A DNA stretch of 64,000 nucleotides from Euptelea pleiosperma (GCA_035048495.1 CM068549.1:8291822-8355821); one strand, 5' to 3'; counted from the first letter of the stretch, positions 45,685 to 58,204 are shown. Made by a program: numbers and translations. Notes: generated by a model from the sequence alone, not told the origin.

Positions 45685-48412
45685 TGAAAATAGGGTTTTT
45701 CTGCGTCATTGGTTACGGAAACCCTAGAATCAACACATTTGTAATTTGATCCGCATTTTAATCCTGCAAAATATAAACTTTTGTATAGGGATTCGTGTCG
45801 GATGTCGATCCGCACTCGGGGGTTAAGTCGCGCAATTCATGAACATGAAATGACGGATTTATCTCAGAAATTGTGGTGGGGTGAGAATGGTGAAGTGATT
45901 TAAAACATACTTAGTGATTTTTAGAGAGAGAAATTGCCAAAACCAACCAAAAACACAAAAGTAAACTAAGAACAAGAATTGAACACAATATTGCAAAATC
46001 AAACTAAATTTTATTTGAATCAAATGTTGAGATACAAACTTCTAATAAAAAGATAATAAAATGACAATTCTATAAAGCATAAAGAAAATAGAGATGGAGA
46101 CCTAGAGAGAGAAAGCAGAGAGAGAAACACTTATTAGAGGGAAGTTTTTAGAGAGAGGAAGAAATAATAGAGAGGAAAAGAAATTTTCCTAAGTCTTACC
46201 ATTGAAATGGATTGGCAATGAAGGTTTGTGCAAGGTGGATCGACCGTGGTCTCCCACGAAAAGGAGAAGAACATGCCCGTGCGTGGTGGAGAAGAAGACC
46301 TGTAAGGACGATATCCAATGAGAATAAGTGCACACTGGTGTGGTTGTTGGATAAGGGAAGCTTTCAGGCTGGTAGAGTCGTGAGATGGAACACATCTTGA
46401 AGAGGGGCGAATCCAATGGTGATGGAGGAGAGACCGATTGCAGCGCATGCACCCTTGCTGGTCGAACCAGCAAGGGATGACGTTAATGGCCTTGGGGTGC
46501 AGATTCGGTGTTGCTGGGTGCAGCACCGGCTCAAACACTTGCTGCTGGCGGTATTTCTGGAAGTGAACGGAAGGCAGCAAGATGAGGGGGTCTGCAACTC
46601 CTCCGGTGATGGAGTTGCAGATGGAGGAGATCTCTGATATGGTGAGTAAGAGGGCAGAAGTCCACGCCGTTGATGAAGATGAGGACGATGCTGCTTATCA
46701 CGTCCAATGGATGCAAGCATTCGGTAATGGAGGTTGATCGGAGTTGCAGGTTTGCAACTCCGGTGTGGAGTTCAGGCGGAGAAGAAGAGGAGGCGTGGTT
46801 GCTGGACGGAGGACGTGGGGCGGTGCACCTGCAGGCGGTAACCAAGAAGGAGACTCTCCTTCTTCTTCCCCCCTTCTTCTCTCCTCCCTTTTCTTTTGTT
46901 TTCTTTCTTGCTTTAGAGAGGATGAAGACGGCGGTAGGAGAGAGAGGAGACAGAGGCGTACTGGAGGCGTACTGGACTGGTTGGGGGGGGCGCTGCCGGC
47001 CTGAGTTGCAGGCTGCAACTCCGGCAATGACGTGGTGAAGATCCCAAAAGGGGAGGGTTGCAGGCGGTGAAGGTTGCTAAAAATCTGCTGATGTTGCAGG
47101 CGACTACGACAGCAAGCAAGGAGAGAGGATAAGTGAATGAGACATGTGGTGAGGTTAAAAGAGTTTCAGATGGCCGGAGTTCTGCAACTCCGGCGAGAAA
47201 TAGGAGAGGAAGATGAAGAAGAAGGTGAAGAAAAGAAGAAGAAAATGAGCCAAAGAAGAAGAAATCGTGGGGGGAGTTTTTGGGAAAGGAGAGGTGAAGA
47301 TGGGAGAGGGATTAGGGTTCGAACGAACCCCTATCCTTCTCCTTTTAAAGCTTCCCTATTTCCTTTAATGGAAATAGGGGATTTTTGAAAATAAAAAAAT
47401 AAGAAAAATAATTTTTTTTTTTTTTTATTTTTTTATTTTTTTTTATTTTAAGTAAAAACCTACTTTTCTATGGGGAATCTCCCCAATTAGTGGACCCCCC
47501 ATTTAATTAAAATTATTTTGAAATTCGCGGGGTCCACTAATTGGTCGGACAGCGGGTCGATGAAGATGGGCCCGGCTATTGGCCCTCATGGATTGATGAT
47601 GTCCATCATCTCACAAGATGATGTGACAGACAGTCTGATGGCGATCGGATGGATGGTGACTTGATTGGGACTCAGATTGGTAGATCGACGTATCTAGAGA
47701 GATCCAACGGTCCGATTGAAGATCCAATGGTCCGATGGAAGATCCAACGGTCAGAAAGCTAAGGGAGATGAGATAGAGCCGATGGGGAGGAGTTCTGGGG
47801 TTAGGTCAGTAGATTCGAGGACCGAGAGATGAAGAGAGAGAGAGAATAAGGAGAGATGAGAGAGAAAGTATCAGAAAATAGAGAGAAAAGCACTGGCGGA
47901 GGGTCTGGAACCCTGATCTTCACTGTGACCATCCTCACGCTTCTCCAGTAGAGTCGACCATCATTCTTTGCTGACTCATGTGGCTTTAAACGCTTTGGTC
48001 CGTCTCTTGGTCATTGGCTCTCCTACTCTCTTCGTTCTTTGGGCCGGCTTTTTGGTCCTCTTATTCAGCCCATATTTGGCCCATATCTTCTAGTCATAGC
48101 ATGTGGGCTTGTTAAGCTTTGATAATGGGCTTTCATGATCGATTTGGGCCCACAAGTCTCGAGAATCGTCCCATCGGGGTTTCCTGCGACAGAAGAAGCG
48201 CGTAATGAGACTTTATCAGAACGGCTTAGTATTTAGACTTCCGAAAATGTGTTTAATGCATGCAAATATACCATTTCGTCCAGAAAAGTGTATTCTACGC
48301 AACAGAAGAGAATCTTACGTAGAAAAGTAGGTAAATAGAGTATTTTACGTAGGAGAATGCAATAACGCTAAAAGGATAATTGCTTAAAATAAGCACTTTT
48401 GAGCGAATATCA
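45685..48412 (-). repeat. 3' LTR of F (2728 bp)
   Basis: On the + strand it runs TGAAAATAGGGTTTTTCTGC to TTTTGAGCGAATATCA. It contains four palindromes of the GGAGTTGCA family, GAA repeats (47215-47265), A/T tracts (47390-47450) and a TTTAAAAGG TATA-like site on the minus strand near 47345. Confidence 0.92.
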
Positions 48413-49285
48413 CAACCCCCAACCAGCATATTGCCAATCCTTGGCAATTAGTGCGAAATAAATGAGCTTAAAAGGGCTCTGCACATGCTGCACACTTTCA
48501 CATTAGCTCCGGGAAAACACCGTTTGTCAAATCATTGAATGGATGCAAAAATAGTTACATGCTAGCGAAGAGTTTGAAAGTTTTGGCAAGACTACAGACT
48601 GATAATCATGACCCAGAATAGTCAGACTCTGCGTGTGTGTGTGCTCAACATTCTCATCATCCGACAGTAAAGATTTCCAGATCACCTTTAAGTTTTTCTG
48701 CCTCGACCTCAAATCTCACATGTTTAGCACTCAGAATAGAATCACACAAGAAGGGTTTTCTTCTTTTCTCTCAATTTATATGTGAGGAGATGTATTTAAT
48801 ATAAAGAGGCAAAAGATCTCACATATGTTTTATTTGAAGGAAGGACATCTTCAACAGAAGAAAATCTCATGATTGGAATACCACTTCACTCGGGAACGTC
48901 AGATCAAACTCTATAGCTTCTCCTTCTCCAATCTCCACATTTTATGATCATACTATCCTAGAATCAAGTAGGACTTTCCTGGGTTGTAATGAGGCTTAGG
49001 TCAGGTGTAGAGAGATAAAGGAATACAGGATTTCAAAGATCTTGAGAGGATATTGCCATTTTCTTGAATTTTTCCTGCGACGTAACACCATGATCTGGTT
49101 CTTTTTCCTTTTTTCGTATTTTTCTCTTTTTCTTGATATTTCTGAGACTGCTCAATTTCTTTTCAGCTCTTCTTCATACTTTCTTTCTATATTTTGTTTT
49201 TGGCTTGAACCACTTTCTTTTCCTTTTGATTCTTCTTCTTTACTTTTCTTTTTCACGGTACACCCACATCAGTTATTCTTCTTCT

Positions 49286-49322
<37 letters not shown>

Positions 49323-49987
49323 CATCTCAAAATAAGGGTAGCCAGTCATGTTTCGTAGCTGGACTAGATTTTAGGTTGATGGGTTTGCAAAGAAAAGGCT
49401 TTTATAGAAAGGTTCAAAGGGTTTCTAGTGAAGTATAATTCAGGTGAGTAAAAAGGCTGAATGATTCAGAAAAAAATGGCCTAAATCATTTTCTAGGGTT
49501 TGTACTATCATGTATACTGTCTTGACTGGATATAGAGAAGGTTCTGTCGTAGTAATCCAATGTTGATGTCGTTCCGAGTTTTATGATCGAAGCAAAAGAT
49601 AATGAGATCTCTCAACGAATATTGCGGGCATGAAGAATAGTGAGTCATCTTGTGACTCAGGATTATTGTATAACTCTCTGAAATGATTAAAGGCTCGAAA
49701 GCTCACTGGGTTAGGTCTCCATAATTATTCTCACAGGATCTCTAGAGTTTCAAAACTTAGGATGACTCTGATGTTGATAGTGTACAATTGTGCCAAATCT
49801 GAGTTTTTCTGAGTTTTCAAACCTGCTGTAGTCACGCCTGACTTGACTCGACGCTAACTTTAAACAAAAATTGACATCCTCAATACTGACTTAACGAAGG
49901 TTTTTAGCTAATCAAAGTCAGGGTATTTGACACATTTTTGAAATTCTAGAAAACTTTTGGAGAACATCGGAAATCACCCCAAAAATT

Positions 49988-50021
<34 letters not shown>

Positions 50022-50040
50022 GACATGAGTTTTGGTAAAT
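48413..50040 (-). other. 3' non-coding region of F
   Basis: Starts next to the LTR with CAACCCCCAACCAGCATATT (candidate polypurine tract on the minus strand). A poly-T run is at 49291-49322, (TG)n near 48630 and another poly-T at 49989-50018. No coding signal; open frames here are T-run artefacts. Confidence 0.6.
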
Positions 50041-50078
50041 ACCCACCCCCAACCAAAATACAGCACCGTCCTCGGTGC
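50041..50078 (-). promoter_or_regulatory. Hairpin plus polypurine-like tract of F
   Basis: GCACCG-AGGA-CGGTGC on the minus strand (50078-50063), a perfect 6-bp stem with a 4-base loop, precedes GGTTGGGGGTGGGT. It could act in second-strand priming or RNA structure. Confidence 0.55.
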
Positions 50079-50408
50079 TCATTACCGGGACATAAAATGA
50101 TGAAAAATCGGTGATGATGATGCAAAGGATCAGGGAGGATGTTACCAAGTCAGCAGAAACTCGACAGTGAGTGATACCTGATGATCGGAAGAATGAATGT
50201 ACCTGCATTTCCAAAGATATAACAATAATAACAAATGCATGAGACTCATGTACTCTAGGAATATCGGAATTGCCTTTCCGAAAGCGCTAAGTTTTACGTC
50301 TTCAGCCAGACATGATGGGGGTATATCAAGTACCCCCAACCAGGTTAAAACTCATGGAGACTGAGTGAATCTGCAGTCTTCCTGACACCTAAGGTGGAAC
50401 GGAAACAG

Positions 50409-52229
50409 TTATCCTATCCCTTGTCTAGGTATACCTGTGTAGAACAGGTCTTTCTCAGTGTAGACTGAGAGAAGGGCATTGAGCTCTCTGAGCAGACCGG
50501 CAAAAGTACAGAGTTGATCTGGGAGGGATCGAAGCTTCTCAGTAAAGGTTGAGAGGAGCGTAGGAGTGGTTTCGCTGAGCAGACTCGCAAAAACATTTAG
50601 TTCAGCGGGGAGGGATAGAAGCTTCTCAGTAAAGACTGAGAGGGGAGTAGTAGTGGGGTCTCTGACCGTGGTTAGCAGAGCCGCAAACTCATTGAGTTTT
50701 GCGGGAATGTATCTGAATGGAGCAGACTCCTGCAGATCAGTAGTACCAGAAATGTTGGACTCCGAGATGAAGTCAGACTCACAGTGTTCATGACACTTGG
50801 ATAATATATCTTCGGGAGAGTCCTGAATTAGACTCTCTACGGCACACGGGTCATCGAAAATATCGACGTAGGGTGACGGGTGAAAACTGTTGACCTCTTT
50901 CTCGATGTGTCCTAATGTGATAGGGATGTTCCAATCCCTGTACTCAATATGTTCCTCCTCGGTAGGGATCTGTAGGTCCAGGACAGCGGGAGGCCCTTTT
51001 TCTAGACATGGCTCATCAGTAGGAATGTCTGCATTCAGAGCAGAGAGAGAATTATCAGAGATAGAGATGGGACTAAGTTCCTCTGTGCTTAGTCTAGAAG
51101 TTGGTGCTGCTAAGGGCACCAAAGATGGAGACATGGGTTCATCATTATTATGGCTCACTCTAAGGGAGGTGGGGAGGAACGGTTGATCTAGCACAGTTGG
51201 GATCCTACGATCGAGACATAGCTCAGTGTCATGAAGATTGATATCAGGGTCAGCAGAGGTAGAGTGAGAAATAGGTTGCTCTGAGGTAGGTTCAAGATTT
51301 GGTGCTGTTAAAGGCACCGAATTAGGATACACTGGTTCCTCAATAATCAGGCTTGATCTAGGGGTGGTAACAACTTCTATTTCATCCTGGCAATTCTGGT
51401 CCTTGGTCCAATTGTGCGACTCCTCATTATAGACAGTGGCCATATCATTCTCCTCAGGATAAGCTACTGGTGGACTAGTGAAGTTGACTTCCTCTCTCTC
51501 ATTTTCTAATTGAACTAGACGTTGCTCCAAGCTTTCCATAGATTGCTGTTGTTGGTGCTCTAGCTGGGCAATGTACTTAGAGAGAAGGTCCTCTAGACCA
51601 GGGTTAGTAGCCAATGGAGGTAGTTCAACCAAGGGGAGCTGAGGTGCCACCTCTTGATTGTAGTCCGACTGGGTATGAAAGTTGTAAGGCAAAGTGGAGT
51701 CTGGGACTAGTTGCTGACTCTGAAAATCCTGAGGAGCCCACTGTTGATCAGAATAGTCATTCTATGGATATGACGGGTACTGGGATTGCGAGTATTGCCA
51801 GTCATACTCTCCATTGGGTTGATGGAACCCGGAAGGATAATTATCCTGCGGCAGTTGCTGCGGGAGGGCAGACTGTTCCTAAGCAAAGTTATGGTGACTC
51901 CTATTATCCGGATAATAAGTGTTGTCATAGGAGGTCTGCATTGGAGATGGAAAGGTACAGACATCTTGCTGGATAGGAGGGTAATATCCTACAGACTGGG
52001 AATGGTACACAGGTTGCTGGACTGCGGCACGAAGGGCAGAGACTGAATTTTTAAGCTCTTGGAGTACAGAATTGTACTCCGGATCTCGGTGATTATCATA
52101 TCCTGTAGAAGTGTGCGAGACTGGAGTATCATGATGATACGCAGAATTGTCATACCATTGTTGAGAGTGATCACCTCTATTCTCACAGAAACTGTAGTAG
52201 GTCTCATACAGAGGTCTTTCATCTGCCAT
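50409..52229 (-). CDS. ORF1 of F: capsid-less gag remnant plus unknown protein
   Basis: One frame from the ATG at 52229 to 50409, about 606 codons, interrupted only by TAG at 51879-51881 and near 51763. The last 427 codons (from 51692) are fully open. The first part starts MADERPLYETY, then lacks the capsid core and resumes at QWYDNSAYHHDTPVS. Next comes a Gln/Tyr/Pro-rich stretch, a coiled coil (LLSKYIAQLEHQQQQ, SMESLEQRLVQLENEREE), an acidic Ser/Thr/Pro-rich region of about 230 residues and a C-terminal block of three repeats (LNEFAALL..PLSVFTEKLLSLP, LNVFASLL..LLSTFTEKLRSLP, LCTFAGLL..LLSVYTEKDLFY). I do not recognise a domain outside the gag-derived start. Its retention in a young copy suggests either function or recency; these cannot be separated here. 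Confidence 0.6.
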
Positions 52230-54001
52230 TAGAGGCGATAGAGGGTGCGGTGGACTAACTCTCAGATCGAGTCAGTAAAAGGTTAGGACAAGTCCAACCG
52301 GGCTTCTACTTGAAAAAGCAAGCCCAAGATTTGGCAAAAAGTTGCCAAAAGGAGACACAGTAGTGATTCTAAATGATGCACACCAAGCACAGATAATCCT
52401 ATTCTAAACAAGCAGGATATATTTTAGGCATTATCTTGTTAGTTTTAGGGCTAGAGTAGATTATGACCGTGGGCGGACCACTGGTTTATCTTTTAGCCGT
52501 CGGACTAACTGTTGCATTGAGAGGTTCTCACCAGGCTACACTCTTCAGAGCGAATCCTTTAGTACTAACTCTAGTCAACAACAAGGCAATCCGAAGCCTA
52601 GACAGACGTGCGGCACAATGGCTGTCTTAAGTACGTCCCAGACTAACCGAATTGGTCAAGTGTATAAGAAGAGTTTTCCCTCGGGTTAAGCTAGGGTTGG
52701 TGCGTGTTCCTAGTCCACACGCAACTAACCGCCGAATAGTCCAAGATGCCACGTCGAGCTCAGTGTACTTGAGTAGCAGGGACTTATGGGTGTGTTAGAC
52801 AACAGGGACCCGCGCTCGTGGTCTTATTTCGATTGGATGTTAAGCGGGTTCGCTTTGTGTGGATTCTTCCTCGAACATCGGGCTAATTGGCTCTACTTCT
52901 TGATTCTTTTTATTATAGATGGATCTTGGGGATCAATTTCAGCTGGAGTGATGAGGTGGGTGATGAAATCCCACCAGTTTCAATTTGGAGCTGGGTCTGC
53001 TCGCTTAGAGTTGATTGATTAACGGCCACACCACGCAAGTCGAATAAGTTGTTGCTAGAAAACAAATAGACAAGCGGCAATGATTTACCCAAATTGCTCT
53101 GTATCGCACTCAAGGCGAGGATAGAGACTTACCTCCCGTGGGCCACGCCACGGGGTCGCCTCCGTGGGTTAGGGAGGGGTATCCTAATGGGCTTGGGCCC
53201 GACTCCACCTCTTTGAGCTTTCGCTCTCTACCTACACTGGATCGTGTTCCTGCAGAAAAGTTAGATCGCACGGTCTAGGTATGTGGGATTCTATTTGGAA
53301 GATCCTTGCCTTTTTAGGGTTCACTGAACAAGCACTGAATGTAGGCAAGTTTTTGAATTAGTTTCCAAATTCGAGATGGGTTAAAATTTAAGAATTCCCA
53401 GATTGGAAAATACCTAGATTGGAAAGTTTCCCGAACTGTGGAGATCTTCCAAGAAAGATTTGATTGCCAGATCCCTTATAATTTTGGGAAATTTCCCAAA
53501 ATTGAAATTCTGCTAGATTTGGGGTGTTTTCTTTTGTAGACTTTTCCAAATTCGGAAGATTTCTAAAGATAGAAATGCTTCTAAAGAGGAAACTTCTAAG
53601 AGGGGAAACCCTAATTAAGCAGAGTTTCAAGATTTTGGAATCTTTCCAAAAATCGCAAATCCTTGATTGGTGATTTCTAAAAATCTACAGAATATAAAAC
53701 CCTAATTTTTTTGAATTTTGATTTTTTAATTTTTTTGGTAATTTCCACTTAATCTAGGGTTTCTAAAAAACCCTAGAACAAGATCTAGCAGTTATATGGA
53801 AAGCAGTAAAATTCCTAAATTATTACAATTTGCACTCGGCCTTCCGAGGCATTAAAAATAGTAATTTAAAAACTGCTAAAAATCACTAAAAACCAAAAAA
53901 TAGAAAGTTTCCCGAAAAGGTCAGGCTGGCCAATTTGAGCAGCTTTTCGCTTTAGCAACTTTCTAATTCCGTCTTTACGTCCTTTTTCGCACTCCCGAAC
54001 A
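52230..54001 (-). promoter_or_regulatory. Long 5' leader of F
   Basis: The conserved block at about 53105-53225 matches D and H and includes the minus-strand donor GAG/GTAAGT (53134-53127). 53380-53700 is made of imperfect repeats around TTTCCCAAATT/GGAAATTTCC and differs from D. Confidence 0.55.
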
Positions 54002-54021
54002 CCCGAGCGGCAGCGGCGCCA
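54002..54021 (-). other. Primer-binding site of F
   Basis: The minus strand reads TGGCGCCGCTGCCGCTCGGG, two bases inside the 5' LTR. The first 8 bases equal the tRNA-Asp-type PBS of Athila elements; later bases differ, so the primer tRNA is uncertain. Confidence 0.65.
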
Positions 54022-54023
54022 TT

Positions 54024-56746
54024 TGAAAATAGGGTTTTTCTGCGTCGTTGGTTACGGAAACCCTAGAATCAACACATTTGTAATTTGATCCGCATTTTAA
54101 TCCTGCAAAATATAAACTTTTGTATAGGGATTCGTGTCGGATGTCGATCCGCACTCGGGGGTTAGGTCGCGCAATTCATGAACATGAAATGACGGATTTA
54201 TCTCAAAAATTGTGGTGGGGTGAGAATGGTGAAGTGATTTAAAACATACTTAGTGATTTTTAGAGAGAGAAATTGCCAAAACCAACCAAAAACACAAAAG
54301 TAAACTAAGAACAAGAATTAAACACAATATTGCAAAATCAAACTAAATTTTATTTGAATCAAATGTTGAGATACAAACTTCTAATAAAAAGATAATAAAA
54401 TGACAATTCTATAAAGCATAAAGAAAATAGAGATGGAGACATAGAGAGAGAAAGCAGAGAGAGAAACACTTATTAGAGGGAAGTTTTTAGAGAGAGGAAG
54501 AAATAATAGAGAGGAAAAGAAATTTTCCTAAGTCTTACCATTGAAATGGATTGGCAATGAAGGTTTGTGCAAGGTGGATCGACCGTGGTCTCCCACGAAA
54601 AGGAGAAGAACATGCCCGTGCGTGGTGGAGAAGAAGACCTGTAAGGACGATATCCAATGAGAATAAGTGCACACTGGTGTGGTTGTTGGATAAGGGAAGC
54701 TTTTAGGCTGGTAGAGTCGTGAGATGGAATAGATCTTGAAGAGGGGCGAATCCAATGGTGATGGAGGAGAGACCGATTGCAGCGCATGCACCCTTGCTGG
54801 TCGAACCAGCAAGGGATGACGTTAATGGCCTTGGGGTGCAGATTCGGTGTTGCTGGGTGCAGCACCGGCTCAAACACTTGCTGCTGGCGGTATTTCTGGA
54901 AGTGAACGGAAGGCAGCAAGATGAGGGGGTCTGCAACTCCTCCGGTGATGGAGTTGCAGATGGAGGAGATCTCTGATATGGTGAGTAAGAGGGCGGAAGT
55001 CCACTCCGTTGATGAAGATGAGGACGATGCTGCTTATCACGTCCAATGGATGCAAGCATTCGGTAATGGAGGTTGATCGGAGTTGCAGGTTTGCAACTCC
55101 GGTGTGGAGTTCAGGCGGAGAAGAAGAGGAGGCGTGGTTGCTGGACGGAGGACGTGGGGCGGTGCACCTGCAGGCGGTAACCAAGAAGGAGACTCTCCTT
55201 CTTCTTCCCCCCTTCTTCTCTCCTCCCTTTTCTTTTGTTTTCTTTCTTGCTTTAGAGAGGATGAAGACGGCGGTAGGAGAGAGAGGAGACAGAGGCGTAC
55301 TGGAGGCGTACTGGACTGGTTGGGGGGGGCGCTGCCGGCCGGAGTTGCAGGCTGCAACTCCGGCAATGACGTGGTGAAGATCCCAAAAGGGGAGGGTTGC
55401 AGGCGGTGAAGGTTGCTAAAAATCTGCTGATGTTGCAGGCGACTACGACAGCAAGCAAGGAGAGAGGATAAGTGAATGAGACATGTGGTGAGGTTAAAAG
55501 AGTTTCAGATGGCCGGAGTTCTGCAACTCCGGCGAGAAATAGGAGAGGAAGATGAAGAAGAAGGTGAAGAAAAGAAAAAGAAAATGAGCCAAAGAAGAAG
55601 AAATCGTGGGGGGAGTTTTTGGGAAAGGAGAGGTGAAGATGGGAGAGGGATTAGGGTTCGAACGAACCCCTATCCTTCTCCTTTTAAAGCTTCCCTATTT
55701 CCTTTAATGGAAATAGGGGATTTTTGAAAATAAAAAAATAAGAAAAATAATTTTTATTTTTTTTTTATTTTATTTTTTATTTTAAGTAAAAACCTACTTT
55801 TCTATGGGGAATCTCCCCAATTAGTGGACCCCCCATTTAATTAAAATTATTTTGAAATTCGCGGGGTCCACTAATTGGTCGGACAGCGGGTCGATGAAGA
55901 TGGGCCCGGCTATTGGCCCTCATGGATTGATGATGTCCATCGTCTCACAAGATGATGTGACAGACAGTCTGATGGCGATCGGATGGATGGTGACTTGATT
56001 GGGACTCAGATTGGTAGATCGACGGATCTAGAGAGATCCAACGGTCCGATTGAAGATCCAATGGTCCGATGGAAGATCCAACGGTCAGAAAGCTAAGGGA
56101 GATGAGATAGAGCCGATGGGCAGGAGTTCTGGGGTTAGGTCAGTAGATTCGAGGACCGAGAGATGAAGAGAGAGAGAGAATAAGGAGAGATGAGAGAGAA
56201 AGTATCAGAAAATAGAGAGAAAAGCACTGGCGGAGGGTCTGGAACCCTGGTCTTCACTGTGACCATCCTCACGCTTCTCCAGTAGAGTCGACCATCATTC
56301 TTTGCTGACTCATGTGGCTTTAAACGCTTTTGTCCGTCTCTTGGTCATTGGCTCTCCTACTCTCTTCGTTCTTTGGGCCGGCTTTTTGGTCCTCTTATTC
56401 AGCCCATATTTGGCCCATATCTTCTAGTCATAGCATGTGGGCTTGTTAAGCTTTGATAATGGGCTTTCATGATCGATTTGGGCCCACAAGTCTCGAGAAT
56501 CGTCCCATCGGGGTTTCCTGCGACAGAAGAAGCGCGTAATGAGACTTTATCAGAACGGCTTAATATTTAGACTTCCGAAAATGTGTTTAATGCATGCAAA
56601 TATACCATTTCGTCCAGAAAAGTGTGTTCTACGCAACAGAAGAGACTCTTATGTAGAAAAGTAGGTAAATAGAGTATTTTACGTAGGAGAATGCAATAAC
56701 GCTAAAAGGATAATTGCTTAAAATAAGCACTTTTGAGCGAATATCA
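54024..56746 (-). repeat. 5' LTR of F (2723 bp)
   Basis: Nearly identical to 45685-48412. Most differences are single bases; the A/T tract near 55750 differs in length. It would carry the active promoter of F. Confidence 0.92.
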
Positions 56747-56769
56747 GGGGCCTTTCACCCTAGGGTACC
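56747..56769 (-). mobile_element. Remainder of repeat E1 after F
   Basis: GGGGCCTTTCACCCTAGGGT continues E1 exactly as in E2 (57437-57459), then stops at ACC, where a new TGTCACGCCCCG start follows. Confidence 0.75.
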
Positions 56770-57723
56770 TGTCACGCCCCGAATCCGGATACCCGGATAC
56801 GACCCGAAAATCCGAGGATCGACCCATACCCGAACCCAGAGGTGATCCATGAATGTCCCCTAGTGGTCCAATTAGGTCAATTAGACTACTAAGGTTCATT
56901 CGAAAACCCACTAAGTAAACAAAAAAGTCTAGATGTAGAAAACAAATAATTTATAATTCAAATAATTTAATCAATCAACTAAATGTGGAGAGATGGAAGT
57001 GAGAACATGCTCTCAATCAAAGGCTTACATGCCCGTGAAAATAAATAAATAATGTTATAAAATAATCAAATACAACTTTCTAAAGTGTGGGATCGACTCC
57101 CAAATCCTCACCGATCTCTTCGAATGCACTGGAGTCTTTCGTCTCAAAATCATCTCACGTACCCGGCTCCTCAAAATCTGAAAATGGTATCGGTGTAGCA
57201 CCGTGAGCCGAGGCCCAGTAATACAACAATGTGCATGGTATGATATCATACTATACAAGTTTTTAACCAAGGTATGCATCTCAATCATATAATAAGGATG
57301 ACATGAATATGAGGATGAATGCAAGTAAGTACGGGATGCAAATGCAACTAGTACCCATAACCACATAGGGTCTCCATCTCCTTCCCGCACTGGGAGAGGT
57401 CTCATCGACCCATCTGCAGGATATAATAACGTCTGGGGCCTTTCACCCTAGGGTACCGAACCCTGATTAATTGATAAAACCAATATAAACGTATATAATA
57501 TACTTCAACCCCGTTCCCTTATGCACCCCTTATATGAAATGACGTGATGATCATGGTATGACAACAAGATGTACTAGGGTTACATGATATAAGCACACAT
57601 GTATTTAACATTTAAATAAGAATATAAAATAAACACATGATCATTAAAAGTGATAACATGGGAATGAATTAGAGTTAAACATGAATAACATGAAATAAAC
57701 ACCGAAGGTCACAATCAGCACGG

Positions 57724-58140
57724 ATGAACAATATAAGTGGAAATCACAAGGCAATCCAACACACCATGGCCGAACCCTATGAGGGATCCATGACACAAGG
57801 TCGAACCCTAAAGAGGGATCCAAGACACTTGGCCGAACCCTATGAGGGATCCAAGACACATGGGTGGGATCCCTATGCATACAAGTATAGGTCGAACCAT
57901 CTAGGTATAATAGTCAATAAGACATGATCAAATATCACAATCAACATCGATGAATAATATAAGTGAAAATCGCAAGAGAATCTAACATGCCATGGCCGAA
58001 CTCTATGAGGGATCCATGACACAAGGTCGAACCCTAAAGAGGGATCCAAGACACTTGGCCGAACCCTATGAGAGATCCAAGACACATGGGTGGGATCCCC
58101 ATGCATACAAGTATAGGTCAAACCATCTAGGGTTTAATCA
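57724..58140 (-). repeat. Two ~226-bp direct repeats with ~37-bp subrepeats in E2
   Basis: Units start ATGAACAATATAAGTG at 57724 and ATGAATAATATAAGTG at 57950. Each holds three copies of a segment like CCGAACCCTATGAGGGATCC. Confidence 0.88.
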
Positions 58141-58204
58141 AACAACAAGGTTAAAACCTTAATAGTTAATAATCATGACCGAACCACAAACAATTAATAG
58201 ATTT

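Larger units (their letters stand above)
45685..56746 (-). mobile_element. Complete young Athila-like non-autonomous element F
   Basis: An 11,062-bp element flanked by a perfect target duplication GGGGC (45680-45684, 56747-56751). LTRs of 2728 and 2723 bp start TGATATTCGCTC and end TTTTCA on the minus strand, and differ at only about two dozen sites by eye (about 1%). Internal 48413-54023 holds, on the minus strand, PBS, leader, gag remnant, a 427-codon ORF, hairpin/polypurine-like tract and a 3' non-coding region. It has no capsid core and no pol, so it depends on proteins from elsewhere. Confidence 0.93.

Noticed and set aside
47310..47330. GGGTTCGAACGAACCC as a tRNA B-box or tRNA remnant
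   Set aside because: No A-box or cloverleaf can be drawn around it; it is a short imperfect inverted repeat in the LTR.
49042..49438. Phe/Ser-rich membrane-like frame
   Set aside because: Produced by poly-T and TTC tracts in the 3' non-coding region of F.
46134..55784. Pairs of near-identical 68-148-residue frames at 46134-47388 and 54473-55727 that look like a conserved duplicated gene
   Set aside because: They lie in the two LTRs of F, occur on both strands at once and consist of low-complexity translation. Identity reflects LTR duplication, not protein conservation.
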